From positions 1-41,479 of the forward strand of contig JAVKEN010000026.1 in the NCBI GenBank assembly GCA_040221415.1: 41,479 nucleotides of DNA, in the 5' to 3' direction. A program made the translations under genes and the position numbers. Numbering within the stretch: the first letter of the stretch is position 1; every line of letters begins with the position of its first letter. The notes under the pieces were generated by a model. That model saw nothing but the letters and a program-made list of their open reading frames with translations. It had not been told where the DNA came from and ran no database searches. Shown here piece after piece: positions 1 to 7,327 of this stretch. The stretch comes from JAVKEN01 sp040221415. GTDB taxonomy: Bacteria > Pseudomonadota > Alphaproteobacteria > Rickettsiales > JABSSG01.

Positions 1-114
1 CGTAACTAATACTCCTAAATATTAGTTTGTTCAATAAGTAAATATAATATTTGATTCAGTAGAAAAAAGTATTAGCCTTTAGCTTAAGTAGAATAATTAT
101 CTCTTGAGAACAAA

Positions 115-546
115 ATGAAACCTAGAATTAGCATGATCACTTTAGGAGTAAAGAATTTGGAAAAATCAATTGAGTTTTATCAAAAAGGCTTAAATCTTCC
201 CAGGATGAATTCTCAATCTGAAATCGCATTTTTTGCATTAAATGGTACCTGGCTTGCTTTATATAGTATGGAGTTGCTTGCTAAGGATGCTAATGTTAAT
301 GAATCATTACCAGATGGAAAGGGGTTTAAAGGATTTACACTTTCTCATAACCTCAAAAGCAAAGAAGAGGTTAATAAGACCTATGAAGAAGCTATTAAAG
401 CTGGAGGAATAAAAGTCAAAAAACCACAAAAAGTTTTTTGGGTGGCTACTCAGGTTACTTCAAAGATCCAGATGGCTATTTGTGGGAGATCGCCTACAAT
501 CCACACTTTTGGGTGGGACCAAAAGAATAGCATCATGATTATTTAG
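115..546 (+). pseudogene. VOC (glyoxalase/bleomycin-resistance-like) protein, frameshifted near its C-terminus
   Basis: The first ~107 residues read as a VOC-family protein, opening with ITLGVKNLEKSIEFYQKGL, a typical beta-alpha start of this metal-binding fold, and ending this portion with AIKAGGIKVKKPQKVFW. After codon ~107 the printed frame becomes non-homologous and stops at 546. If one G is added to the TTTTTTGGG run at 434-442, the other frame reads GGYSGYFKDPDGYLWEIAYN and stops at 528-530. That is exactly the conserved VOC C-terminal strand, with its Glu metal ligand. The gene is therefore either a fresh one-base-deletion pseudogene or a homopolymer sequencing error. The substrate is unknown. 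It stands alone upstream of the ABC exporter. Confidence 0.85.
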
Positions 547-687
547 AATTATGGTTTGTTCTAATATTAAAAGCCGTATCACCTTTTTTACCAAGTTATT
601 AAGACAGTATAATTTGTGATTATTTTAATCTAAATGAAAACAGTTTTAATAAGTCCATTGTCTAAAGCATTATTGTTATGATACGAT

Positions 688-2475
688 GTGCAAATGTCAA
701 CAAATCGCCACTTACCAAGAACTTTAGCACCTTTTATTTGGCATTTCCTAAAATCCTATAAAAGTATTGTTAGCCTTTTTGTTTGCTTAGCGCTTTCTGC
801 TGGTCTTTGGGGACCATTTAACAGTATTCTAATTAAAATTGTTATAGATCTATTATCTAAAACCAATAACTTTTCTGAGCCCTCCTCAGTAATAATAGCA
901 GCAAGCCTAATTGTAGTTAATTTTATCGTTTTTGATAATTTTACTTGGCGCGGAATAACATATATTCGTAGCAGATATATCCCCATTGTCTTAAATCAAA
1001 TTATTGCTACTATGCTGAATTATATACATCAAAAACCTCACAAATTTTTTCAGGATAACTTGTCTGGCAAAATATCAAAGCAAATCACTAATTTAGTAGA
1101 TGGAATAGAAAACATTATTACCTCTATAGCAGGGAATTTTCTTAGAGGAAGCTCTCTTTTAATAGCTTCAATTGTTGCATCCTATTTTGTACATCCAGTA
1201 TTTTGCCTAATTTTAGTAATATGGTTCATTTTCTTTGGATTTGCTAGTTACTTTATGTCAAGAAAGATAGTTTCTTTAGCTGATAAGCAAGCCTACGAGG
1301 AATCAAAGGTAGTCGGAGAGCTAGTGGATTCAGTTTCAAATCAGCAGAACGTTAGGTTATTTGCTACTAGGAAATATGAAGTTCGTAGAATGCATCTTTT
1401 TTTAAAAAATCACAAAGTTGCATATAAAAATACTTATTTTTACAATATAATAATGAACGCAGTTCAAGGAGCGCTTATTTCAATAATGATAGCGCTGTCT
1501 TGTTTTTCTTTGATACACCTATATAGCAAACATTTGATAACCATTGGTGATTTTGCATTGATTTTAGGACTGGCTATGGAAACTGGACATATGATGTGGT
1601 TCACAATGTCTCAAGTAGATGAATTTAATAAGGCTTTAGGTAGGTGTAAGAGAAGTTTATTTGAATTAATAACACCCATTGAGATACAAGACCTGCCAAA
1701 TGCCAAATCTATGCAATGTACTAAAGGGCAAATTATATTCAATAATGTTGAATTTTTTTACGATAAATCTACTCCATTATTTCAGAATAAAAATGTAGAA
1801 ATAAAATCGGGAGAAAAAATTGGATTAGTTGGTTATTCTGGGGGTGGTAAATCCACTTTTATTAGCCTGATGCTACGATTCTATGATGTTACAAAGGGCA
1901 CTATTACGATTGATGGACAAGATATTAGTAGGATTACACAAGACTCGCTCCGTGCACATATAGCTCTAATACCACAAGATCCAGTTTTGTTTCATCGCAG
2001 TTTAATAGAAAATATTCGCTATGGAAAAATAACTGCAAGTGATGAAGATGTTATTAAAGCAGCAAAAAAAGCTCACGCTCACGAGTTTATTATCAAACTT
2101 CCTCATGGCTATAATTCTCTTGTAGGTGAAAGAGGAGTGAAATTATCAGGAGGGCAACGACAAAGGATCGCAATAGCACGCGCTTTCCTTAAGAATTCTC
2201 CTATCTTAATTCTTGATGAAGCAACATCACAAATTGATTCAGTCACAGAAAATTTAATTCAAGAATCGTTAAACAAGCTAATGAAAAACAAAACTACTAT
2301 AGTTATTGCTCACCGTCTTTCTACATTATTACATATGGATCGTATTTTAGTGTTTGATAAGGGTAGAATTGTGGAGGACAATACTCATAAAGAATTATTA
2401 AAAAATGGTAAATTGTACAAAAAACTCTGGGCAGCACAAATTGGCGGCTTCCTTCGTGATAAGTATATTGAATAA
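688..2475 (+). CDS. ABC exporter half-transporter (fused membrane domain and ATPase, MsbA/multidrug type)
   Basis: A 595-residue type I ABC exporter half-transporter that presumably works as a homodimer in the inner membrane. The N-terminal ~310 residues hold about six hydrophobic segments (for example IVSLFVCLALSAGLW and LISIMIALSCFSLIHLY). The C-terminal ATPase has Walker A GYSGGGKST (~residues 382-390), a Q-loop (IPQDPVLF), the signature LSGGQRQR (~485), Walker B LILDEATS and an H-loop IVIAHR. All catalytic motifs are intact. The reading starts at GTG 688, with an ATG two codons later at 694; neither has a clear ribosome site, so ATG 694 is equally likely. Substrate (lipid, peptide or drug) cannot be told. 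No partner gene is adjacent. Confidence 0.93.
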   Translation: MQMSTNRHLPRTLAPFIWHFLKSYKSIVSLFVCLALSAGLWGPFNSILIKIVIDLLSKTNNFSEPSSVIIAASLIVVNFIVFDNFTWRGITYIRSRYIPIVLNQIIATMLNYIHQKPHKFFQDNLSGKISKQITNLVDGIENIITSIAGNFLRGSSLLIASIVASYFVHPVFCLILVIWFIFFGFASYFMSRKIVSLADKQAYEESKVVGELVDSVSNQQNVRLFATRKYEVRRMHLFLKNHKVAYKNTYFYNIIMNAVQGALISIMIALSCFSLIHLYSKHLITIGDFALILGLAMETGHMMWFTMSQVDEFNKALGRCKRSLFELITPIEIQDLPNAKSMQCTKGQIIFNNVEFFYDKSTPLFQNKNVEIKSGEKIGLVGYSGGGKSTFISLMLRFYDVTKGTITIDGQDISRITQDSLRAHIALIPQDPVLFHRSLIENIRYGKITASDEDVIKAAKKAHAHEFIIKLPHGYNSLVGERGVKLSGGQRQRIAIARAFLKNSPILILDEATSQIDSVTENLIQESLNKLMKNKTTIVIAHRLSTLLHMDRILVFDKGRIVEDNTHKELLKNGKLYKKLWAAQIGGFLRDKYIE

Positions 2476-2552
2476 CTGCTTTTTATTTTATCTAATTCAC
2501 TAAAGTTTGAAAAGAAACACGCAGATTATAAAAGACTAATTTAAAAACAGTA

Positions 2553-2598
2553 TTGACAAAATTAGTTAATTTAGAATATTTTGTCTAATTTAATTAGT
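2553..2598 (+). promoter_or_regulatory. Promoter with overlapping imperfect palindrome upstream of the DauR-like operon
   Basis: TTGACA at 2553-2558 and TATTTT at 2577-2582 are spaced by 18 bp. Overlapping them, ATTAGTTAATTTAGA (2560-2574) and TCTAATTTAATTAGT (2584-2598) match as an inverted repeat at 12 of 15 positions. The placement fits an operator used for autoregulation by the HTH protein encoded just downstream. This is inference from layout; AT-rich sequence produces such repeats by chance fairly often. Confidence 0.45.
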
Positions 2599-2611
2599 AT
2601 CATTCATTTAC

Positions 2612-3226
2612 ATGAAAGCAGAATTTAAACATTATAAGTTTTTAATCGAAGCCTTAGGTAAGTTGTTATATCCGTTCGCAGAGATAGTGCTGCATGATTT
2701 GACGAACGGTAAGATTAAGTACATTTTAAATTCTTTCTCTAAAAGAGAAGTAGGAGATTTGTCATATGTAGATATCAAAGGGTTAAATTTCAATGAAAAA
2801 AATATTATAGGTCCATACGAGAAGATTAATTATGATGGACGCAAACTAAAATCAATTAGCATAGTGATTAAAGATCTTAGAGGCAAATCATCAGGGCTTT
2901 TATGTATCAATTTAGATATTTCAATTTTTGATAAATATAAATATATATTAGACACATTCTTAAATCAGCATAATCTAGAGGATGAAAATACAAAAATTTT
3001 ATTTAAAGATGATCTGTATGAAAAGATTCATATTTTTATAAAAAATTATTGTTTCCAAACAAAAATGGATGTGAATGCCCTTACTAGAAGCCAAAAAAAA
3101 TCTTTAATTTTGAAATTAAAACAAGAAGGTGCATTAAATAAAAAAAACGGACCTATCTACGTTGCTCGTATATTAGGTATTAGTAGGGCAACTATTTATA
3201 ATTATCTGAAAAAATTAAATGATTAA
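2612..3226 (+). CDS. YheO/DauR-family PAS-HTH transcriptional regulator
   Basis: A 204-residue cytoplasmic regulator. The N-terminal ~110 residues have the YheO-type PAS sensor pattern: LGKLLYPFAEIVLHDL near the start and a second hydrophobic core ending LLCINLDISIF. The C-terminus (~160-204) is a helix-turn-helix with YVARILGISRATIYNYLKKL, the HTH_22 type. Family members such as Pseudomonas DauR control amino-acid catabolic genes and sense small ligands. Its last 8 bases overlap the aminotransferase start, so the two are co-translated. That, plus an ornithine cyclodeaminase relative third in the operon, parallels the dauR-dauB pairing. The actual ligand is unknown. Confidence 0.85.
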   Translation: MKAEFKHYKFLIEALGKLLYPFAEIVLHDLTNGKIKYILNSFSKREVGDLSYVDIKGLNFNEKNIIGPYEKINYDGRKLKSISIVIKDLRGKSSGLLCINLDISIFDKYKYILDTFLNQHNLEDENTKILFKDDLYEKIHIFIKNYCFQTKMDVNALTRSQKKSLILKLKQEGALNKKNGPIYVARILGISRATIYNYLKKLND

Positions 3227-4331
3227 GTTACCTCCCTTTAAATTGGAAGAATATTTGGGTGAATATGAATTCTCAGCAGAGTATCTACTGTGTTGTTCAG
3301 ACGCTGAAAGATTTTTAATGTCAGAGATTTTGTCCATGGCATCTTCAACTGAAAAGGAGTTATGGGATAATTTGCATCTTGGTTATACGGAATCTCCAGG
3401 TTTGCCTAGCTTACGCATAAAAATTGCACAAAAACTGTATCCTGGATTAGAAAAAGAAAATATATTGATGTTCGCAGGTGCAGAAGATGGAATTTTTTGT
3501 GCTCTACATGCGCTAATAGAATCCAGTGATCACGTTATTGTTTTAACACCATGTTATCAATCATTGCTTGAAATACCTAAATTGAAGGGAGCAGGTATTA
3601 CAGAAATTATGCTTCAGGAAGAGAATAACTGGCGTATAGATTTAGATGTAATTAAAGATGCAATTCAATCCAACACTAAGTGTATTGTTATTAATTTCCC
3701 CCATAATCCTACTGGTCAAATAATAGAAGAAGAAGAGCTAAAAGCACTTGTCAATATATGTGAATTGAGAGGAATATGGATTTTTTCAGATGAGGTATAT
3801 CGTCTCCTTGGGAAACCCGATAAGGCTTGGGCTTCCCCTGCTGCATGTTTGTATGATAAAGCATTATCACTAGGGGTAATGAGTAAAGCTTTTGGTATGG
3901 CAGGTCTGCGTATCGGATGGATAGCATGTAAGGATGTGAAGTTGTTAAAAAAAATTGAACAAATGAAACACTACACTTCAATATGTAATAGTGCTCCTAG
4001 CGAAGTAATTAGTCTTATTGCCTTAAATAATAAAGATAGAATTTTAGAGCGCAATAATATGATAGTCAGTGAGAATTTACACAAACTAAAGAAGTTTTTT
4101 ATAGAGTGTAATCATTTGTTTAGCTGGGTTATGCCACAAGGAGGCTGTGTAGGGTTTGTAAGGTATAAAAAGGATGAATCAATTAATTCCTTTTGCAGAA
4201 GACTTGTCCAGAAGAAAAGTGTTCTTCTTATGCCAGCATCTGTTTATAACTACACAAGTAATCATTTTCGTGTAGGTTATGGAAGACGCGACATGCCAGA
4301 AGCCCTAGATAAATTAAGGGAGTTTCTGTGA
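3219..4331 (+). CDS. PLP-dependent class I/II aminotransferase
   Basis: A 370-residue fold-type I PLP enzyme. Diagnostic motifs are NFPHNPTGQI (cofactor-binding Asn), SDEVYR (Asp/Tyr pair) and VMSKAFGMAGLRIGW, in which Lys223 should form the PLP aldimine. A C-terminal Arg (FRVGYGRRDM) would bind the substrate carboxylate. Length is slightly short of the usual ~390-400, mostly at the N-terminus, but no motif is missing. The start ATG overlaps the end of the regulator gene, and the next gene begins one base after the stop, so all three form one operon. It probably transaminates an amino acid whose imino/keto form is handled by the cyclodeaminase-family partner; the substrate is not predictable. 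Confidence 0.92.
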   Translation: MIKLPPFKLEEYLGEYEFSAEYLLCCSDAERFLMSEILSMASSTEKELWDNLHLGYTESPGLPSLRIKIAQKLYPGLEKENILMFAGAEDGIFCALHALIESSDHVIVLTPCYQSLLEIPKLKGAGITEIMLQEENNWRIDLDVIKDAIQSNTKCIVINFPHNPTGQIIEEEELKALVNICELRGIWIFSDEVYRLLGKPDKAWASPAACLYDKALSLGVMSKAFGMAGLRIGWIACKDVKLLKKIEQMKHYTSICNSAPSEVISLIALNNKDRILERNNMIVSENLHKLKKFFIECNHLFSWVMPQGGCVGFVRYKKDESINSFCRRLVQKKSVLLMPASVYNYTSNHFRVGYGRRDMPEALDKLREFL

Positions 4332-4332
4332 T

Positions 4333-5235
4333 ATGGAAGTATTCAGTAAAGAACAAATTAAACAAAGTATTGACTCACTTAAGAACTTCAATGAGATAAT
4401 AGACTCGCAAAAAGTTGCTTTTATAGACTTTTATAATAATCTTTATGAAGTCCCACTTCCAATGCAATTTGTTTTTTCTGAATTAAAAAGTGACTGTCAC
4501 ATAAAAGGAGGCTACAAGCATGGTAGTTCCAGTTTGTACGTAAAAATTGCAAATAGTAGTCCCTTGGGAAATAATGGGTCAATATTTGTGTTTAACGTTA
4601 ACACAGGGCAACTTAAAACTATCCTGCATGACGCAGGATTCCTTACCACTCTTAGAACAGCAATTGCTGGGATTTTGTTAGTTGATTATGTAAAATGGAA
4701 CATCAAAAAAATCGGTATCATAGGTAACGGTAATTTAGCAACGCAACTTCATAGTTTAGCTGTACGTAAATACCCAAAAACAGACATAATGGTTTTTGCT
4801 AGGGACAAAGCAAAAGCTTCGTCAATTACAAATAGTACATGTGATACAGTCGATAACTTACTTACTAACTGCGATGTTATTTTTACAGCCACTGCAAGTA
4901 AGTCCCCTATCATTAATCATCTTCCTAAAGGAGTAAATAAAATGATTATAGCCTTAGGCAGTGACGATATATATAAGAGTGAAGTATCTCCTTCTCTTTA
5001 TGGAGAAGCTGATCTAATTATTACAGATAATAAGTCACAAGCTGTAAAATTTGGTGATATTGCCAAAGCTATAAAAAACAAAATCATAAATCTAGACTCT
5101 ACCATAGAGTTTGGTAAATTTCTGAAATCTGATATTCCAACAAATACTAAGACAATTATAGCTGATTTTTCAGGTATTGGCGCTCAGGATGTTGCAATTT
5201 CAGAGTTTGTTTTAAATAGGCTTGCAAGATACTAA
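4333..5235 (+). CDS. Ornithine cyclodeaminase/mu-crystallin family NAD(P)-dependent enzyme
   Basis: A 300-residue member of the ornithine cyclodeaminase/mu-crystallin family, which contains cyclodeaminases, ketimine reductases and amino-acid dehydrogenases. Seen are the substrate-binding region with LTTLRTAIAGILLVDY, the Rossmann motif IGIIGNGNLATQL (~residues 132-145) and GSDDIYKSEVSP, which carries the Asp equivalent to the catalytic Asp of ornithine cyclodeaminase. It starts one base after the aminotransferase stop. With a DauR-type regulator at the head of the operon, a DauB-like amino-acid dehydrogenase role is the nearest parallel, but sequence alone cannot choose between reductase and cyclodeaminase. 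Confidence 0.9.
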   Translation: MEVFSKEQIKQSIDSLKNFNEIIDSQKVAFIDFYNNLYEVPLPMQFVFSELKSDCHIKGGYKHGSSSLYVKIANSSPLGNNGSIFVFNVNTGQLKTILHDAGFLTTLRTAIAGILLVDYVKWNIKKIGIIGNGNLATQLHSLAVRKYPKTDIMVFARDKAKASSITNSTCDTVDNLLTNCDVIFTATASKSPIINHLPKGVNKMIIALGSDDIYKSEVSPSLYGEADLIITDNKSQAVKFGDIAKAIKNKIINLDSTIEFGKFLKSDIPTNTKTIIADFSGIGAQDVAISEFVLNRLARY

Positions 5236-5236
5236 T

Positions 5237-5260
5237 AGCTATTTATAGTAATAGCTTTCT
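5237..5260 (+). terminator. Weak hairpin terminator after the amino-acid operon
   Basis: Just past the stop of the cyclodeaminase gene, AGCTATT (5237-5243) pairs with AATAGCT (5250-5256) around a 6-nt loop and is followed by TTCT. The stem is short and AT-rich, so termination may be partial. Confidence 0.4.
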
Positions 5261-5298
5261 CACAAGATCCTTAGCGGTACAACCTTTTAGATACAAGG

Positions 5299-5649
5299 CT
5301 ATACAGTTCCATAATCATCATGAATATCAGACCCACCTGTTAATCTATGTTGTTCCTCACCTGCACAATAATTGTTTGCACAGGAAGAATAATAACCACA
5401 CTTTTGATACATATGGTAGCCTATAACCCCACCAGCAATTGTTACCCCCAAACCCAACATTGCGACCGTTCCCCATCTATAAAGACTATCGTCTGCTTCT
5501 GGAGAAGGAGAGGAACTACTAGATACAGATGGAGAAGGAGATGGGCTTGATGAGGGTGTAGGAAGAGGAGAAGGATATTCAGTAAAGAATACTGGATTTA
5601 CTTCGCCTTTTCCCTCATCCCCTTTTACATATTTGAGTTTTTCCTTCAC
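5299..5649 (-). CDS. Small protein with Ser/Pro stalk, one membrane helix and cysteine-rich tail
   Basis: About 116 residues: a charged N-terminus, then a low-complexity Pro/Ser segment (PSPLPTPSSSPSPSPSVSSS), one hydrophobic helix (WGTVAMLGLGVTIAGGVIGY) and a tail with four Cys (CGYYSSCANNYCAGEEQH). This stalk-helix-tail plan is the same as at the end of the FG-GAP proteins encoded on the same strand at 8861-10792 and 10826-11300, but no FG-GAP blade is present. It may be a stripped-down relative or a decayed remnant. A longer reading begins at GTG 5661, but that codon lies inside the likely ribosome site (TGAGGT), so GTG 5649 is the better start. The same TTGTGAGGTAT leader precedes the gene starting at 17697. 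Confidence 0.6.
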   Translation of the reverse strand: MKEKLKYVKGDEGKGEVNPVFFTEYPSPLPTPSSSPSPSPSVSSSSSPSPEADDSLYRWGTVAMLGLGVTIAGGVIGYHMYQKCGYYSSCANNYCAGEEQHRLTGGSDIHDDYGTV

Positions 5650-5857
5650 AATATACCTCACAATTTATTTGTTTAGACATTATATTATAAATTAGACATC
5701 ATTGTCAATATGCTTCTTTCAGCGCATGTTTGCTTAGAGACTGATGAATTGACGATACTCTAGAGGATTTCCACTCTACTAAGAAAAGAAGACAGGCTTA
5801 TAAATATGAGTTGGTTTCCTCTGTAATGGTTTAATAAAGATTTCCGAAAATACCTAC

Positions 5858-6118
5858 TTATTCTTCGTAAACATCTTTTCTATGTCCAACCTTTACTACA
5901 CAAATATATAGCTCTGATCGTTTAATAGAATAAATAACACGGTAATTTCCACTTCTAAAAGAAAAAAGGCCGCTAAATTTATGACCTAAAGGTTTCCCTA
6001 AGGATACAGGATCAAGCACAAGATGGGTTTCTACTTTTTGATAAATTTTTGAAGCAACGGATTTATCTAAAGACTTTAATTTTTTCAAAACACTCTTTTT
6101 CCAGATAACTCGAAACAT
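5858..6118 (-). CDS. RelE/ParE-family toxin
   Basis: An 86-residue basic protein with the RelE fold pattern: MFRVIWKKSVLKKLKSLDK (strand and helix), KIYQKVETHL, then the strands GLFSFRSGNYRVIYSI and VVKVGHRKDVYEE. The conserved Arg of the RxGxYRVIY strand and the terminal HRKDVY motif are present, as expected of an mRNA interferase of the RelE group. It lies 5 bp after the antitoxin gene, in the usual antitoxin-first order. No truncation is apparent. Confidence 0.9.
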   Translation of the reverse strand: MFRVIWKKSVLKKLKSLDKSVASKIYQKVETHLVLDPVSLGKPLGHKFSGLFSFRSGNYRVIYSIKRSELYICVVKVGHRKDVYEE

Positions 6119-6123
6119 TAATA

Positions 6124-6351
6124 TTAATCTTCAAACCTTAATTCTTTTTTTATTTGTTCAGAGGTAAGCCATTTATCATTAGGATCATTCAGAGAAGCTA
6201 ATGCGTCTCTTAAATCTTCCATATCTTCTAAATGCTCTCGCAATGCATCTTTAATTATAGCGCTTTTACTTTGTTTAGTAGTTGCTGCTAATTCATTTAA
6301 TCTAGCTTCCATCTCTTCTCCAAGGCGTACAGTCAACACATTTAGCTCCAT
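6124..6351 (-). CDS. Ribbon-helix-helix antitoxin (RelB/ParD-like)
   Basis: A 75-residue protein. VLTVRLGEEMEARLNELA followed by KSAIIKDALREHLE is a ribbon-helix-helix DNA-binding domain. The acidic C-terminus (DKWLTSEQIKKELRFED) would wrap the toxin. It should neutralise the RelE-type toxin 5 bp downstream and repress their joint promoter. The predicted transcription start lies only about 10 bases before the ATG, with no ribosome site visible, so translation may be leaderless or nearly so. Confidence 0.88.
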   Translation of the reverse strand: MELNVLTVRLGEEMEARLNELAATTKQSKSAIIKDALREHLEDMEDLRDALASLNDPNDKWLTSEQIKKELRFED

Positions 6352-6368
6352 TAATGTTTAATGCAGAC

Positions 6369-6397
6369 ATTGTACTACAAATGTAATACATCGTCAA
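6369..6397 (-). promoter_or_regulatory. Toxin-antitoxin promoter with overlapping operator palindrome
   Basis: On the minus strand TTGACG (6392-6397) and TACAAT (6369-6374) are exactly 17 bp apart, near the sigma-70 consensus. The spacer and -10 box are covered by the palindrome TGTACTACAAATGTAATACA (6371-6390), in which 8 of 10 base pairs are symmetric. This is the arrangement expected for a ribbon-helix-helix antitoxin repressing its own operon. Confidence 0.65.
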
Positions 6398-6422
6398 GTG
6401 CTTGAGATTATATAATATATGA

Positions 6423-6710
6423 GGTTCCGTTGCGAAAAAATTTAATTTTGGATACTCTAAGTTTTTGAGCAAGTAGATTTCAAGTGGAGACACTATGAGG
6501 GTGAAGTTATTTTGTTATGTTTAAGGTGGTATCTACGTTACAGATTGAGTTATTGTAATTTGTCAGAAATGATGAATGAGAGAGGCTTGAATATAGTGGG
6601 AAGCACAGTTTATAGATGGGTTCAACATTACTCTCCAGAGTTTTAGAAAAAAGTTAATTACTTTATGAAATCGTATAGTGACTCATGGAAAATAGATGAG
6701 ACATATGTAA
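6423..6710 (+). mobile_element. IS6-family insertion sequence remnant (left end and N-terminal part of transposase)
   Basis: GGTTCCGTTGCGAAA at 6423 resembles the terminal repeat of IS6-family elements (GGTTCTGTTGCAAA type). From about 6476 the plus strand reads KWRHYEGEVILLCLRWYL and then NLSEMMNERGLN and TVYRWVQHYSPEF, the IS6/IS240 transposase N-terminus with its HTH. A TAG interrupts the frame at 6644-6646. Reading resumes with SWKIDETYVKV, the first Asp of the DDE triad, and ends near 6710, where a lipase-like gene on the other strand begins. The remaining two-thirds of the transposase and the right end are absent, so the element is dead. Confidence 0.8.
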
Positions 6711-7315
6711 AAGTAACCGATTTAGGGTAAGCCAGTTTTTTCTCAATATCAGCTACATACGCATTCGTGTTTGCAAGTCATCCTCCAAGAGAATGACCAG
6801 TAAATGATAATGTAAAACCATTCTCTTTAGCTATATTTACAGAGCGGTTCATAGAGCTGAAACCTTCAACTACCTGACCAGCTATGCCACTAAATTTGTT
6901 TAAAGCAATTGCATGAATATCAAACTGCCAGTCTTTTGAGTAAAAGTCTAACAATGTAGACTCACTGCCCCTATAAGCTAAGACCATCTGACAATAATCT
7001 GAGTTCTCATAAAGATTGGCATAAAATCCAGTATTATTGTTTTCAAAAACTTCTCTTACTTTCCAACCATCAACTAAAGACTGATTGTCTTGTTCAGAAA
7101 CTACAACATCACCCAAATTATGTATGCCTGCCCATATGGCATTGGTTGTTTAGAATCAGCATCACAACCAATAGCAATATATCATCAATCCCATCTCCAT
7201 TGAAATCCCCAGCAGGTGAAACGGACGTGCCTAGAAAATAATTTTCATTGACACCATTAATGTTAAATCCATTCTTACCATCTAAATCTCTTAAATTAGA
7301 TACTGCTGGAAACAT
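6710..7315 (-). pseudogene. FG-GAP blade plus class 3 lipase-like fusion, broken
   Basis: Read from ATG 7315 (good ribosome site AGGGAGG), the gene gives one FG-GAP blade: LRDLDGKNGFNING and GDFNGDGIDDIL. One base is missing near 7175, after which another frame gives IGCDADSKQPMPYGQAYII. A second base is missing in a GGG run near 7112, after which a third frame gives a lipase domain with VLAYRGSES and the nucleophile elbow FTGHSLGG. Directly after GHSLGG a TGA (6778-6780) sits where homologues carry Trp; lipase-like sequence then continues (LANTNAYVADIEKKLAYPKS) until it meets the IS6 remnant near 6710. With two frameshifts, a nonsense codon and a lost 3' end, the gene is inactive. It was the last member of the FG-GAP operon. 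Confidence 0.78.
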
Positions 7316-7327
7316 ACTAATGCCTCC

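Noticed and set aside
6775..6785. TGA after GHSLGG read as Trp, which would suggest a genetic code with TGA as Trp
   Set aside because: Intact genes here use TGG for Trp and TGA as a normal stop (for example the aminotransferase at 4329-4331), and this gene has other lesions.
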